Shown here: positions 51,234 to 60,584 of the stretch, piece after piece
Numbering within the stretch: the stretch's first letter is position 1
Layout: each line of letters opens with the position of its first letter
Assembly: GCF_007829875.1 (NCBI RefSeq)
Contig: NZ_VIWV01000001.1
Location: forward strand, 3,070,501-3,134,500
Direction: 5' to 3'
Source: Streptomyces capillispiralis
Lineage (GTDB): Bacteria; Actinomycetota; Actinomycetes; Streptomycetales; Streptomycetaceae
Length of the DNA: 64,000 nt
Program-made: the position numbers and the translations under genes
The notes under the pieces: generated by a model
Seen by the model: only the letters and a program-made list of their open reading frames with translations
Databases searched by the model: none
What the model was told of the DNA's origin: nothing

Positions 51234-52160
51234 ATGAACACCCGCTCCCTGCTCACCAGTTCGGCATCACGGCGGCTTCTGCGACCGGTCGCCGACCTCA
51301 TCGACCAGCGCATCGACCGGCGTCTGCGTTCGGCGGCCGCGGCGGACGCGGCGGGCAGAGAGAGGCTGCGGGAGACCGCCGAGCTGGTGGAGCGCCAGCA
51401 GCTCACCCTGGATCTGCTGCTCGGCTCCTCCGGGCGCGGTCTGTCCCGGATCGTCAGCCCCGGCCCGCTGAAGCGGCTGCAGTCGGAGGTGGCGGAGCTG
51501 GCCGGGGACCGTGACGCCGCCGTGCGCAACGTGGCGACCGCCTACCGGCTGCTGGTCGGGCTGGAGTCGCTGGGGGTCGGCCGGATCGCGGGCGGCACCA
51601 TGAACATCTGCGGCAAGCTCGGCACCATCCCCCTGCTGGACCCGCCGAACGACGAGATCCTGGAGATCGGCACGCTGTACGGCATGTTCTCCACGGGGCT
51701 GATCCGGATGATGGAGCGGGACGGCCGCAGCCCGAACGTGACGATCGTCGACCCGTTCGCCGGTGTGCAGCTCCAGCCCGGCACCCCGCGGCGCTCCGAC
51801 CCCACGGGCACCCCGGTCGACGAGCACGCGGTGCGCACCAACCTCGCCCTGGCCGGTCCGGCGGGCGTGGCCGCCCGCGTCCAGCGGGGCTTCTCCGAGG
51901 ACCCCGCGACCCGTGCGGCCGTCTCGGACCGCCGCTACGGCGTGATCGTCGTCGACGGCGACCACTCGGCCGAGGGGGTCGCCAAGGACCTGGAGTGGGC
52001 GGAGGAGATCGCCGCCCCGGGCGGGATCGTCGTCCTGGACGACTTCGGCGACCCCAAGTGGCCGGGCATCAAGGAGGCGCTGGACAAGCACCTCACGGGT
52101 GACACCCGCTTCACCTACCTCGGCAAGGCGGCCCTCTCGGCGTTCCTGCGGGCTTCCTGA
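51234..52160 (+). CDS. Class I SAM-dependent methyltransferase
   Basis: 308 aa. The first 90 residues are helical and charged. The SAM-binding core has DEILEIGTLYGMFSTGLI (motif I), VTIVDPFAGV, IVVDGDHSAEGVAKDLEWA and PGGIVVLDDFGDP, which resembles the CmcI/Methyltransf_24 type. DGDH and DDFGDP hold metal-binding-type acids. It may O-methylate the glycopolymer sugar (methylated Kdn-type residues are known in actinomycete wall polymers); that is an inference from position. It is convergent with the LysE gene with a 19-bp gap. Confidence 0.8.
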   Translation: MNTRSLLTSSASRRLLRPVADLIDQRIDRRLRSAAAADAAGRERLRETAELVERQQLTLDLLLGSSGRGLSRIVSPGPLKRLQSEVAELAGDRDAAVRNVATAYRLLVGLESLGVGRIAGGTMNICGKLGTIPLLDPPNDEILEIGTLYGMFSTGLIRMMERDGRSPNVTIVDPFAGVQLQPGTPRRSDPTGTPVDEHAVRTNLALAGPAGVAARVQRGFSEDPATRAAVSDRRYGVIVVDGDHSAEGVAKDLEWAEEIAAPGGIVVLDDFGDPKWPGIKEALDKHLTGDTRFTYLGKAALSAFLRAS

Positions 52161-52179
52161 CCCCCTCGGCCCGGAGGGT

Positions 52180-52827
52180 CTAGCCGCCGGCCATGGACAG
52201 CTTGGCCGCGAAGCCGAGGAAGAGGGCGCCGGCCGCCGAGGTGGCTCCCGCCGACAGGCTCCTGCGGCGGCGGAAGGCCGCGGCGAGCCGGGTGCCGCCG
52301 AAGATCAGCGCGCTGAGGTAGAGCACGCTGGCGATCTGGGCGAGGGTGCCGAGGACGACGAAGGAGAGCGCCGGATAGGCGTAGCCCGGGTCGACGAACT
52401 GCACGAAGAAGGCGATGAAGAACAGGATCGCCTTGGGGTTGAGGAGACTGACGACCAGGGCCCGGCGGAACGGACGCTCACCGGGCGCGGCGGCGGGGGC
52501 CTCGGTCACGTCCTCGTCCCGCCGCGTCCGCCACATCCCCCACGCGGCGCGCAGCATGCCGACGGCCAGCCAGGTCAGATAGCCGGCGCCCGCGTACTTC
52601 ACGATGCCGAACAGCACGGCGTTGGCCTGGAGCAGGGAGGCCACCCCGGCGGCGGAGAGCGTCATCAGCACGGTGTCGCCGCACCAGACGCCGGCGGCGG
52701 CCGTGTACCCGGCCCGTACTCCGCGACGGGCGGCGACGGAGAGCACGTACAGCGAGTTGGGGCCGGGCAGCAGGACGATGAGGACCAGGCCTGCCAGGTA
52801 GGTGGGAAGGTCGATGACGCCGAACAT
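52180..52827 (-). CDS. LysE-family exporter
   Basis: 215 aa from ATG 52827 (MFGVIDLPTYLAGLVLIVLL). Six helices. The family motif is LLPGPNSLYVLSVAARRGVRAG. NPKAILFFIAFFVQFV is also characteristic. Exports amino acids or their analogues; substrate unknown. The longer reading to 52908 runs into the mutase terminator and is rejected. Confidence 0.85.
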   Translation of the reverse strand: MFGVIDLPTYLAGLVLIVLLPGPNSLYVLSVAARRGVRAGYTAAAGVWCGDTVLMTLSAAGVASLLQANAVLFGIVKYAGAGYLTWLAVGMLRAAWGMWRTRRDEDVTEAPAAAPGERPFRRALVVSLLNPKAILFFIAFFVQFVDPGYAYPALSFVVLGTLAQIASVLYLSALIFGGTRLAAAFRRRRSLSAGATSAAGALFLGFAAKLSMAGG

Positions 52828-52884
52828 GGCGAGAGTGTCGCACGCCGGTACGACACTCCGCTGCGGCATTCCAGCCGCCGAGAA

Positions 52885-52910
52885 GGGTGCCCACCGGGAG
52901 GTGGGCACCC
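52885..52910 (-). terminator. Terminator of the acyl-CoA mutase gene
   Basis: Perfect 10-bp stem GGGTGCCCAC/GTGGGCACCC with a 6-nt loop, 19 nt beyond the stop at 52930. Confidence 0.78.
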
Positions 52911-52929
52911 GGACCGTCGACCGGCCGTG

Positions 52930-54510
52930 TCAGAAGGCGTCCGACGGCACGTACGTCCCCCACACCTCGCGCAGGGCGTTGCAGACCTCGCCGACGGTGG
53001 CGCGGGCGCGGAGGGCGTCCTTCATGGGGTAGAGGACGTTGTCGTCGCCCTCGGCGGCCTTCTTCAGGGCGGTCAGGGCGGTGTCGACGGCCTGCTGGTC
53101 GCGCTCCGCGCGGAGGGTGGCGAGGCGTTCGGCCTGCTGGGCCTCGATGGCGGGGTCGACGCGCAGGGGCTCGTAGGGCTCCTCCTCGTCGAGCTGGAAG
53201 CGGTTGACGCCGACCACGACCCGCTCACCGGCGTCGGTCTCCTGGGCGATGCGGTAGGCGGAACGCTCGATCTCGTTCTTCTGGAAGCCGTGCTCGATCG
53301 CGTTGACCGCGCCGCCCAGGTCCTCGACCTTCCTCATCAGTTCCAGCGCGGCCGTCTCGACGTCGTCGGTCATCTTCTCGATGACGTAGGACCCGGCGAA
53401 GGGGTCGACGGTCGCCGTCACGTCCGTCTCGTAGGCGAGGACCTGCTGGGTGCGCAGGGCGAGCCGCGCGGACTTGTCCGTCGGCAGGGCGATCGCCTCG
53501 TCGAAGGAGTTCGTGTGCAGCGACTGCGTACCGCCCAGGACGGCGGCGAGGCCCTGGACGGCGACGCGCACCAGGTTCACCTCCGGCTGCTGGGCCGTCA
53601 GCTGCACCCCGGCCGTCTGCGTGTGGAAGCGCAGCATCAGCGACTTGGGGTTCTTCGCACCGAACTCCTCGCGCATCACCCGCGCCCAGATCCTGCGCGC
53701 CGCACGGAACTTGGCGACCTCCTCCAGGATCGTCGTCCGCGCCACGAAGAAGAACGACAGACGCGGGGCGAAGTCGTCCACGTCCATACCGGCCGCGACC
53801 GCCGTGCGCACGTACTCGATGCCGTCGGCGAGGGTGAACGCGATCTCCTGCGCGGGCGAGGCGCCCGCCTCGGCCATGTGGTAGCCGGAGATCGAGATCG
53901 TGTTCCACTTCGGGATCTCGGCCCGGCAGTACTTGAAGATGTCCGCGATCAGGCGGAGTGACGGCTTGGGCGGGAAGATGTACGTGCCCCGCGCGATGTA
54001 CTCCTTCAGCACGTCGTTCTGGATCGTGCCCGTCAGCTTGTCGGCCGGGACGCCCTGCTCCTCCGCGACCAGTTGGTACAGGAGCAGCAGGAGCGCGGCG
54101 GGCGCGTTGATCGTCATCGACGTGGACACCTTGTCCAGCGGGATCCCGCCGAACAGCACCCGCATGTCGTCGACCGAGTCGATCGCCACGCCCACCTTGC
54201 CGACCTCGCCGTGCGCGATCGGCGCGTCGGAGTCGTGGCCCATCTGCGTCGGCAGGTCGAACGCCACCGACAACCCCATCGTGCCGTTCGCGATCAACTG
54301 CTTGTAGCGGGCGTTGGACTCCGTCGCCGTGCCGAAACCCGCGTACTGACGCATCGTCCACGGACGGCCCGTGTACATCGAGGGATACACACCCCGCGTG
54401 AACGGGTACGCCCCCGGCTCCCCCAGCTTCTCCGCCGGATCCCAGCCTTCGAGAGCCCCCGGCCCGTAGACCGGCTCGATCGGCAGTCCGGACTCCGACT
54501 CGCGCGCCAT
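52930..54510 (-). CDS. Adenosylcobalamin-dependent acyl-CoA mutase, large (substrate) subunit
   Basis: 526 aa, methylmalonyl-CoA mutase fold without the C-terminal B12-binding domain; a small subunit must come from elsewhere. Family segments: [78 protein letters not shown] and [20 protein letters not shown]. The Arg in EYIARGTY is at the position that binds the carboxylate in methylmalonyl-CoA mutase (Gln in isobutyryl-CoA mutase), so a carboxylated acyl-CoA substrate is likelier. ATG 54510 follows GGGAGG by nine bases. Confidence 0.86.
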   Translation of the reverse strand: MARESESGLPIEPVYGPGALEGWDPAEKLGEPGAYPFTRGVYPSMYTGRPWTMRQYAGFGTATESNARYKQLIANGTMGLSVAFDLPTQMGHDSDAPIAHGEVGKVGVAIDSVDDMRVLFGGIPLDKVSTSMTINAPAALLLLLYQLVAEEQGVPADKLTGTIQNDVLKEYIARGTYIFPPKPSLRLIADIFKYCRAEIPKWNTISISGYHMAEAGASPAQEIAFTLADGIEYVRTAVAAGMDVDDFAPRLSFFFVARTTILEEVAKFRAARRIWARVMREEFGAKNPKSLMLRFHTQTAGVQLTAQQPEVNLVRVAVQGLAAVLGGTQSLHTNSFDEAIALPTDKSARLALRTQQVLAYETDVTATVDPFAGSYVIEKMTDDVETAALELMRKVEDLGGAVNAIEHGFQKNEIERSAYRIAQETDAGERVVVGVNRFQLDEEEPYEPLRVDPAIEAQQAERLATLRAERDQQAVDTALTALKKAAEGDDNVLYPMKDALRARATVGEVCNALREVWGTYVPSDAF

Positions 54511-54804
54511 GGTGTGATGCCTCCCGCTGAGCAGCGATGCTCGACTCGACTGTCCGTGACCCGTCTCGTGCCCCGCCGGTACAGGCCGATCCTCCGACGG
54601 ACTGTAGCGGTGCGCGTGCGACCCGGTGGAGGGGCACACGCTGGGACCTTCCTCACAGCCGCGGTGGGATTCCGATCACAGGGCCCACCTCGGCCGTTGC
54701 CCGTCCGGACATTCACCACCATGCCCCGTTGTTCGGCGGTGGTCACCTCCTGGGTACATCTCGGATGGTGACCGGGCACGGGACCGAGACGACGGGGGGC
54801 TGGT

Positions 54805-55665
54805 GTGCGGAGGACGGGCACGGGGAGAAGGGGCGTCGTCGCGTGCGCGGCACTCGCCGCCCTGACCGTCGGTGCGGCGGGCTGCACGGTGCAGCCGGCC
54901 GGGGCGGACGGGGCGGGCGGGCCGCCGGTGCGGGTGGACCTGCCGGGCCGGACACCGTCGGCACCGGCCTCAGGGGCTCCCGACGAGGACCGCGGTCCGT
55001 CCGGTGCGGGTGCCCCGCCGACGAGCCGGACGCCGCGCGTGCTGTGGTCGCGGGGCGACTCCGGGCGCGACGTCCGCGAACTCCAGGCCCGGCTGCGCCA
55101 GGTCGCCTGGATCTTCCACGGGCCCACGGGGACGTACGACGAGCCGACGGTGGAGGCGGTCCGGGGCTTCCAGGGCAAGCGCGGGCTGCCGAGGACCGGG
55201 GTGACGGACAGCACCACGTGGCAGCGGCTGGTCGCCATGACGCGTGAACCGGGCCGCTGGGAGCTGTATCTGATGGGCGGCCAGCCGGCGGACGCGCCCG
55301 ACGCGCGCTGCCGGACCGGCCGGGTGCTGTGCGTCAGCAAGTCCAGCCGCACCCTGCGCTGGATGATCGACGGGCGGACGGTGTCGACGATGGCGGTCCG
55401 CTTCGGTTCCGAGTACACGCCGACCCGTGAGGGTGTCTTCAGCGTCTACTGGAAGTCCCGGCACCATGTGTCCACGCTCTACGACTCGCCGATGCCGTAC
55501 GCCATGTTCTTCAGCGGCGGGCAGGCCGTGCACTTCTCCGCCGACTTCGCCGCGCGGGGATACGCCGGTGCCTCGCACGGATGCGTCAACGTCCGGGACG
55601 AGGGTGCCGTCGCGCGGCTCTACGGGCAGGTGCGGAACGGCGACAAGGTCGTCGTGCACTGGTGA
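54805..55665 (+). CDS. L,D-transpeptidase lipoprotein with peptidoglycan-binding domain
   Basis: 286 aa, GTG start. Basic N-terminus, hydrophobic core and lipobox GAAG-Cys27; then a Pro/Gly/Ala-rich linker to about residue 75; a PG_binding_1 domain (SRGDSGRDVRELQARLRQV through GFQGKRGLPRTG); and a YkuD domain (LCVSKSSRTLRWMIDGR) ending in the active-site motif SHGCVNV with Cys260 (codon 55582-55584). It forms 3-3 peptidoglycan cross-links or attaches proteins to the wall. Helps tie this stretch to cell-envelope functions. The 294-bp upstream gap shows no other feature that I can support. Confidence 0.9.
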   Translation: MRRTGTGRRGVVACAALAALTVGAAGCTVQPAGADGAGGPPVRVDLPGRTPSAPASGAPDEDRGPSGAGAPPTSRTPRVLWSRGDSGRDVRELQARLRQVAWIFHGPTGTYDEPTVEAVRGFQGKRGLPRTGVTDSTTWQRLVAMTREPGRWELYLMGGQPADAPDARCRTGRVLCVSKSSRTLRWMIDGRTVSTMAVRFGSEYTPTREGVFSVYWKSRHHVSTLYDSPMPYAMFFSGGQAVHFSADFAARGYAGASHGCVNVRDEGAVARLYGQVRNGDKVVVHW

Positions 55666-55670
55666 GAAGG

Positions 55671-55709
55671 GGCGCGGGCGGGACCGGGGGAACGTGTCCC
55701 GCCCGCGCC
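55671..55709 (+). terminator. Terminator of the L,D-transpeptidase gene
   Basis: Perfect 14-bp stem GGCGCGGGCGGGAC/GTCCCGCCCGCGCC with an 11-nt loop, 5 nt past the stop. Confidence 0.8.
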
Positions 55710-55853
55710 GATGTGCACGAGCCGCGGGTACGGGGGGAACCCCGGCTCCGTGCGACGGCCGATGACCAGTCGGCTCACTGATTACTGCGCTGCGGGTGCC
55801 GAAAGTGTCACACCCGTGCGGGAAGAAATTTCAGCGGTCAACAAAACTGCTGG

Positions 55854-57041
55854 TCACGGGCGGTTTTCCTGGGGCTGCTGAGTCTGCTGGGGCACCTGGT
55901 TCTGCTGTGCCTGCTGGGTCCCCTGGTTCCGGTTCGCCTCGTTGCCTTCGCTCCCCTGGCTCCCCTGGCTCCGCGTGCTCTGCGGGTTGTCCTGGCTCCG
56001 GGAGTTGCCCTGGTTCCCCTGGGTGCCCCCGGTCCCCTGGTTCCCGCCGGCGCCCTTGTCGCCGCCGCCCTCGCGGGTGTCGCCGTTGCCCTGGCCACCG
56101 TTGGTGCCGTTGCCGGGGCCGTTGCCGTTCCCGCCGGCGCCCGTCCCGGCCGCGGCGCCGGTGTCGGCCGGGGCGTCCGGAACGTCCGGGACGTCGGGGT
56201 CGACGCCGCCCGTGCCGCCCGTGCCGCCCGCACCGGCCGTGCCGGCCTCGGACAGCACCCCCGCGCAGTAGGCACCCACGCGGGAGGGGCCGCCCGCCGC
56301 CTTCTCGACCAGGCGCTTGTGGTGGCCGTCCAGTTCCTCGCCGTCGTGCCACGCCCGGCAGGCGGAGACGATCTGCTGGCCTCCGCGTCCGGAACCGGCC
56401 CCGCTCTCCCCCGGCTCCGGGCCGTCGGCGTCCCCGTCCTCGTCCTTGTCCTCGTCGCCCCGGGCGCCCACCCCGTCCCGCGCCGTACCGTCGGCACCGT
56501 CCGGCTGCCGGCCCCCGGGGGCGGCTCCGCCGGAGGTGCCGTCGTTCGGCGGCGACGACAGCAGCGGACGTTCGGCGTGGGTGGCGGAGGCGGCCGGGCC
56601 GGAGCCGTCGGACGGGGTCGGGAGGACCCCTGTTCCGGCCAGGACCGCGGCGCCGCCGACCAGACCGGTGACCAGGGCGGCGGCCAGCCCGAGGCGCACC
56701 GGGCGCGTGCGGCGGGGCCCGGCCGTGGTTCCGGAACCGTCACCGCGCGGGGCACGGATATGGATCGGGCCCAGGTCGGAGGGCTGCGTTCCGGCCTGCG
56801 GGCCGGTGCTCGCGGCCCCGGCGGCCCGCTCCTCCCGCGCTGCGCGGAAGGCGGCCAGCGCGGCCGCCTCGCCGGGAAGTCCCTCACCGGCCGCAGGGGG
56901 CGGGGCGGAGAGTGCGCGCAGGGTCGCGGCGAGCCGTTCGGCCTGGTCACGGGCGTCCGGATCGGCAGCTTCGGGGGGCTCTCCGCTCAGCAAACGCTCC
57001 GCTGTCCCGCGGTCCAGCCACCTGTCCTGCTCGTCGGCCAT
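55854..57041 (-). CDS. Single-pass membrane protein, probable anti-sigma partner (pair 1)
   Basis: 395 aa. The cytoplasmic part is about 115 residues (RWLDRGTAERLLSGE and helices). One membrane helix lies at about 117-141 (RLGLAAALVTGLVGGAAVLA). A conserved extracytoplasmic patch is SACRAWHDGEELDGHHKRL through GPSRVGAYCAGVL. A very low-complexity tail of Gly/Asn/Gln/Ser ends at the stop. No zinc anti-sigma motif. ATG 57041 shares its first base with the stop of the sigma gene (TGATG), with AAGGA six bases before it; GTG 57044 is possible. Coupling, topology and a parallel pair next door support an anti-sigma role. Confidence 0.72.
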   Translation of the reverse strand: MADEQDRWLDRGTAERLLSGEPPEAADPDARDQAERLAATLRALSAPPPAAGEGLPGEAAALAAFRAAREERAAGAASTGPQAGTQPSDLGPIHIRAPRGDGSGTTAGPRRTRPVRLGLAAALVTGLVGGAAVLAGTGVLPTPSDGSGPAASATHAERPLLSSPPNDGTSGGAAPGGRQPDGADGTARDGVGARGDEDKDEDGDADGPEPGESGAGSGRGGQQIVSACRAWHDGEELDGHHKRLVEKAAGGPSRVGAYCAGVLSEAGTAGAGGTGGTGGVDPDVPDVPDAPADTGAAAGTGAGGNGNGPGNGTNGGQGNGDTREGGGDKGAGGNQGTGGTQGNQGNSRSQDNPQSTRSQGSQGSEGNEANRNQGTQQAQQNQVPQQTQQPQENRP

Positions 57042-57787
57042 CACATGTCCTTCTGCGTCCGCGCTCGCATCCGCGTCACCCTCGCGGAGGTCACCGTACG
57101 ACGGCGTGGTTCTCTCTGGGCCGGAAGTGCGTCGAGCACCCCGGCGGATTCCGGATGGGCCTCCGGATCGTCACCGAGCAGTTCGGCCAGGCGCTTCAGA
57201 CCCCGGTGCGCGGCCGTCCGTACCGCGCCCGGACGCTTGCCCAGCGTCTCGGCGGCGGTCTTCGCGTCGAGTCCCACCACCACGCGGAGCACGACGGCCT
57301 CCGCCTGGTCCTGCGGCAGCCGGGCTATGAGCGAGAACGCGCCGTCGGTGGCCAGCGCCTCGATGGCCTCGCCGGCGGTGTCGGACTCGGCGGCCCGGCC
57401 GGTCAACTCGGTCTCGTCGCCGCCGATCGCGGGGCGGCGCCCGCGCATGCGGATGTGGTCCAGCGCCCGGTTGCGCGCTATCCGTGCGGCCCAGCCGCGG
57501 AACCGGTCCGCGTCGCCGGTGAACCGCTCCAGGTCACGGGCTATCTGCAGCCAGGCCTCGGACGTCACGTCCTCGGCGTCGGGCTCGCCGACCAGTGTTC
57601 TCACGTATCCCAGCAGCCGCGGGTGCACGGCTCGGTACACAGTCCGGAACGCGGTCTCGTCCCCGTCCTGTGCCGCACTCACCGCAGCGGTCAGCTCCGC
57701 GTCGTCCCCCAGCACCGCGCGCGCCCTTCTGCGCCTCAGCCGGCGCCGCTCTCGCGGACCGGGTTGCTCGCCGTCGTGGTTGCTCAA
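57041..57787 (-). CDS. ECF-type sigma factor (pair 1)
   Basis: 248 aa. Region 2: FRTVYRAVHPRLLGYVRTLVG through FRGWAARIARNRALDHIR, with EDVTSEAWLQIARDL. Region 4: LIARLPQDQAEAVVLRVVVG through KRPGAVRTAAHRGLKRLAELL. The longest frame starts at TTG 57787; GTG at about 57715 just before region 2 is the alternative. Clear paralogue of the sigma factor at 59331. Immediately followed, with overlap, by its presumed membrane-bound regulator. Confidence 0.86.
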   Translation of the reverse strand: MSNHDGEQPGPRERRRLRRRRARAVLGDDAELTAAVSAAQDGDETAFRTVYRAVHPRLLGYVRTLVGEPDAEDVTSEAWLQIARDLERFTGDADRFRGWAARIARNRALDHIRMRGRRPAIGGDETELTGRAAESDTAGEAIEALATDGAFSLIARLPQDQAEAVVLRVVVGLDAKTAAETLGKRPGAVRTAAHRGLKRLAELLGDDPEAHPESAGVLDALPAQREPRRRTVTSARVTRMRARTQKDM

Positions 57788-58116
57788 TTGGTGGTTGCGG
57801 TCTCTAGGCCGCAGGTGGCGGTTGTGGTTGTTTGTCCCTGGCGGCCTGGCGCGAAAGGCACGTTACGACCTGAAACCTCTCCCCGTCCATGTCCGTCCAA
57901 GATGCAACTAACCCGTGACACAGGATGGTGTGACAGAAAACGCACTCATGGCGCTGTAGGAAGTACGGGCCGCCGCGCGGTCCGTGCCGCGCGACGGCCG
58001 GGGCCTCTCCTGTGGGGGGTGGCGGCCCCGGCCGTTGCCTCGGCGCTGCGCCGCAGGCGCTTCCGCACCTGGGGGATCCCCCGACTTCCCTGGTCACAAC
58101 TGCCGCAGAGGCGCGC
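57788..58116 (-). other. Gap between the two sigma/membrane-protein pairs, with terminator
   Basis: 329 bp without a supportable gene. A perfect 12-bp stem ACGGCCGGGGCC/GGCCCCGGCCGT (57994-58005 and 58024-58035) probably terminates pair 2. The part nearest 57788 must contain the pair 1 promoter. I see a short open frame of 28 codons there (ATG at about 57890), without evidence that it is translated. Confidence 0.5.
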
Positions 58117-59079
58117 TTACGGGTTCCGGGCACCCGGCTTGACGGCCGTCCCGCCGGGGTTGGCCGTGGCACCGTCCGCACCGCCGTCCGCGCCGTTGCC
58201 GGCGCCGCTTTCCGCGTTGCCCGCCCCGCTGTCCGCGTTGTCCTCACCGTTGCCCGCGTTGTCCGCGCCACCGGTCGCCCCGCTGCCCGCGGTGCCCGCC
58301 GCGCCGCCGCTGTCCGCACCGCGGGAGGCGTTGTCGTTCGCGTTGCCGGAGGTGCCGTTCCCGGCCCGGCCGGACGCGCCGGTCGGCTCCGTCCCGGGCG
58401 CCTCGGTGTCCTCGGGCCGCGCCTCGGCCGAGGCCCGCCCCAACCGCTCGGCGCAGTAGGCGTCGACGTGCGCCGCGCCGCCCGCGGCCTCGGTGAGCTG
58501 CTTCCAGGCCGTCGCGTCCAACGCCTGGCCGCGCCCCTCGACCTGCTCGTAGGCGCGGCACTGGGCCTCGGTGTCCCCGGCGGTGCCGGGGTGGTCGTGC
58601 CCGCCCGCGCCGGCGCCCGGGCCGGTGGACTCCCGCAGGGACGGAGCGGTGCTGCCGGCCGGCGTGCCGGTGGGCCCGCCCTCGCCCTCCGGGCCGTCCG
58701 AGGACGAGCCCGCCACTCCTATGCCGGCGACGGCGACCCCGCTCAGGGTGAGGCCGGCGAACACCATGGAGAGCGTCGCCTTCAGCGAGTGGCTGCCGAG
58801 CCGCCGCCGGCGGGCCCGCCAGTCGTCACGGCGCCGGGTGCGCGCCCGCAGGGCGCCCGCGTCCCGGGCGGCCACGAACGCGGCGACGGCCCGCTGCTCG
58901 GCACCGGCGTCCACGCCGTCACGGATCAGCGCGGCGGCGAGCAGGGTCTCCAGGTCGGCGGCGTCGATGACATGGTGCCCGCCGAGGACCGGACCCGGGC
59001 CGCCCTGCGAGGGCGGCGTGCCCTCAGGGTGCACACGCCGACGGCCGGCCGGCCCGCCGTCGCTCTGCCGTTCACCCAT
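58117..59079 (-). CDS. Single-pass membrane protein, probable anti-sigma partner (pair 2)
   Basis: 320 aa from ATG 59079. The cytoplasmic region has AADLETLLAAALIRDGVDAG and FVAARDAGALRARTRRRDDW. One membrane helix lies at about 100-122 (ATLSMVFAGLTLSGVAVAG). The outer patch QCRAYEQVEGRGQALDATAW through AAHVDAYCAERLG aligns with SACRAWHDG...VGAYCAGVL in pair 1, so the two are homologous there. The tail is Gly/Asn/Ala/Asp-rich low complexity. It lies 251 bp downstream of its sigma gene instead of overlapping it. Confidence 0.7.
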   Translation of the reverse strand: MGERQSDGGPAGRRRVHPEGTPPSQGGPGPVLGGHHVIDAADLETLLAAALIRDGVDAGAEQRAVAAFVAARDAGALRARTRRRDDWRARRRRLGSHSLKATLSMVFAGLTLSGVAVAGIGVAGSSSDGPEGEGGPTGTPAGSTAPSLRESTGPGAGAGGHDHPGTAGDTEAQCRAYEQVEGRGQALDATAWKQLTEAAGGAAHVDAYCAERLGRASAEARPEDTEAPGTEPTGASGRAGNGTSGNANDNASRGADSGGAAGTAGSGATGGADNAGNGEDNADSGAGNAESGAGNGADGGADGATANPGGTAVKPGARNP

Positions 59080-59330
59080 GTCCGTTCCCGTCCCTGCTCG
59101 ATCCTGCTCGCTCCGCCTGATGCGCGCGGCCCGCGCGACCCCGGCCCGCCGCACCCTCGGTCCCTCCGGGCGGGCGGTGCCGCCCGGGCCGGGGGATACG
59201 TTCGGATACGTTCCGCATGTCCGGCCTGTTCAGCCTCCGGCCCCGGGCGGCCGCCGCGGGCCGCCGGGTCCGGCGGTCCCGCGTCGGACGTCGCCGCGCG
59301 GGCCGCCGGATGCGCCGTCCCGGCCTACGT

Positions 59331-60068
59331 TCATGTCGACTCACCCAGCGTCTGCGACGCCTCATCCGTCACACTTTCGACGCCGAGCTGCTTGGCCAGG
59401 CGCTTCAGACCCCGGTACGCGGCCGTCCGTACCGCGCCCGGACGCTTGCCGAGGACGCGGGCGGCGGCGGGGCCGTCGAGTCCGACGACCACGCGCAGCA
59501 GCACGGCCTCGGCCTGGTCCCGCGGCAGTCCGCCGACCAGTTCCAGGGCGTACTCGGTGGACATGGACTCCATGGCCTGGTCGTAGGTGTTCTGCGGCCC
59601 GGGCAGGTCCAGTACGTCCTGTTCCAGCGTCGACGGCCGGGGCCGCACCCGCTGCCGGCGCAGGTGGTCCAGCGCCCGGTGCCGGGCGATGGTCGCCGTC
59701 CAGCCCCGGAACCCGGCCCCGTCGCCCTTGAACCGGCCCAGGTCGCGGGCGATCTCCAGCCAGGCGTCCGACATCACGTCCTCGGCGTCGTCCCCGACCA
59801 GCCCGCGCACATAGGCGAGCAGTCCGGGCTGCACCAGCCGGTAGGCCACGGCGAAGGCGGCCTCGTCCCCCTTCTGGGCCCGCGCGACGGCCGCACCCAG
59901 TTCCCCGTCGTACGCCTGTGCGCGGCGGGGTTCCCCTCCGTGGCCCAAGAACTGTCCTCGTCCGTACCGAGCGCGTAGCGCATGGCTCTCGCTTGGCGCG
60001 GGCGCGAAAGCGCCCACACCCCCACGGTCATCAGCGTTCGGCGCCACGAAAATGTCACAGCACCTCAC
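59331..60068 (-). CDS. ECF-type sigma factor (pair 2)
   Basis: 245 aa in the longest reading from GTG 60068; GTG 60017 is an alternative and the true start is uncertain. Region 2: FAVAYRLVQPGLLAYVRGLVG, EDVMSDAWLEIARDLGRFKG and FRGWTATIARHRALDHLRRQ. Region 4: LVGGLPRDQAEAVLLRVVVG through KRPGAVRTAAYRGLKRLAKQL. Nearly the same motifs as pair 1, so the pairs arose by duplication. Signal and targets unknown. Confidence 0.82.
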   Translation of the reverse strand: MRCCDIFVAPNADDRGGVGAFAPAPSESHALRARYGRGQFLGHGGEPRRAQAYDGELGAAVARAQKGDEAAFAVAYRLVQPGLLAYVRGLVGDDAEDVMSDAWLEIARDLGRFKGDGAGFRGWTATIARHRALDHLRRQRVRPRPSTLEQDVLDLPGPQNTYDQAMESMSTEYALELVGGLPRDQAEAVLLRVVVGLDGPAAARVLGKRPGAVRTAAYRGLKRLAKQLGVESVTDEASQTLGEST

Positions 60069-60152
60069 GCGCCCCGTGGGACACGGACGCGGGCGGACCG
60101 GACGGTTCCTGACGGTTCGTCAGGGAGACCGGCGGGTCCACCCGGTCCGCGG

Positions 60153-60584
60153 TCAGGCGACGGACCGTCGGGCGCGCCCGTGCAGCAGCAGGTAGAAGGT
60201 CTGCAATGACTCCTGGGGGCCGCCCGCCTCGAACCGGTTGTGCACCTTGCCGACCGGGTTCCAGATCCGGCCGTCCGGCATCCGCACCCCGACCGGCTGG
60301 CCGAAGTACGCGCGCTGCTCCTCGTCGAGGTCCACCCACTCCCCGCCCGCGCGGCGCACCAGCACCTCACCGACGTAGGCGCCGAGGCCGAACAGCGTGC
60401 CGCGCGCCCGCTCGCGGTCGGCCCCGCCCTTGCGCAGGCCGTCGACCAGCGCGTCGACGAGACGCAGGCTGGCCACCGAGTAGTCCAGCGGGAGCCTGCT
60501 GCGGGCGGTCGCCCCGGCCACGAAGGCGGCCGCGCACGGCCGCATCCGTCCCGCACCCGGCAACCGCTCGTCCGCCCGTTCCAT
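60153..60584 (-). CDS. Conserved hypothetical protein (family shared with 60792-61220)
   Basis: 143 aa from ATG 60584, with GGAGG upstream. I do not recognise a named family. It has an N-terminal helix (LDYSVASLRLVDALVDGLR), then GLGAYVGEVLVRRAGGEWVD and MPDGRIWNPVGKVHNRFEAG. The pattern of a helix followed by a small beta-domain with VGEVLVR suggests a soluble cytoplasmic protein. The next gene encodes a paralogue with the same three segments. Confidence 0.7.
   Translation of the reverse strand: MERADERLPGAGRMRPCAAAFVAGATARSRLPLDYSVASLRLVDALVDGLRKGGADRERARGTLFGLGAYVGEVLVRRAGGEWVDLDEEQRAYFGQPVGVRMPDGRIWNPVGKVHNRFEAGGPQESLQTFYLLLHGRARRSVA

Noticed and set aside
57800-57890. A 28-codon leader peptide upstream of the pair 1 sigma gene
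   Set aside because: There is an ATG and an open frame, but no convincing ribosome-binding site, conserved content or attenuator-like structure that I can support.
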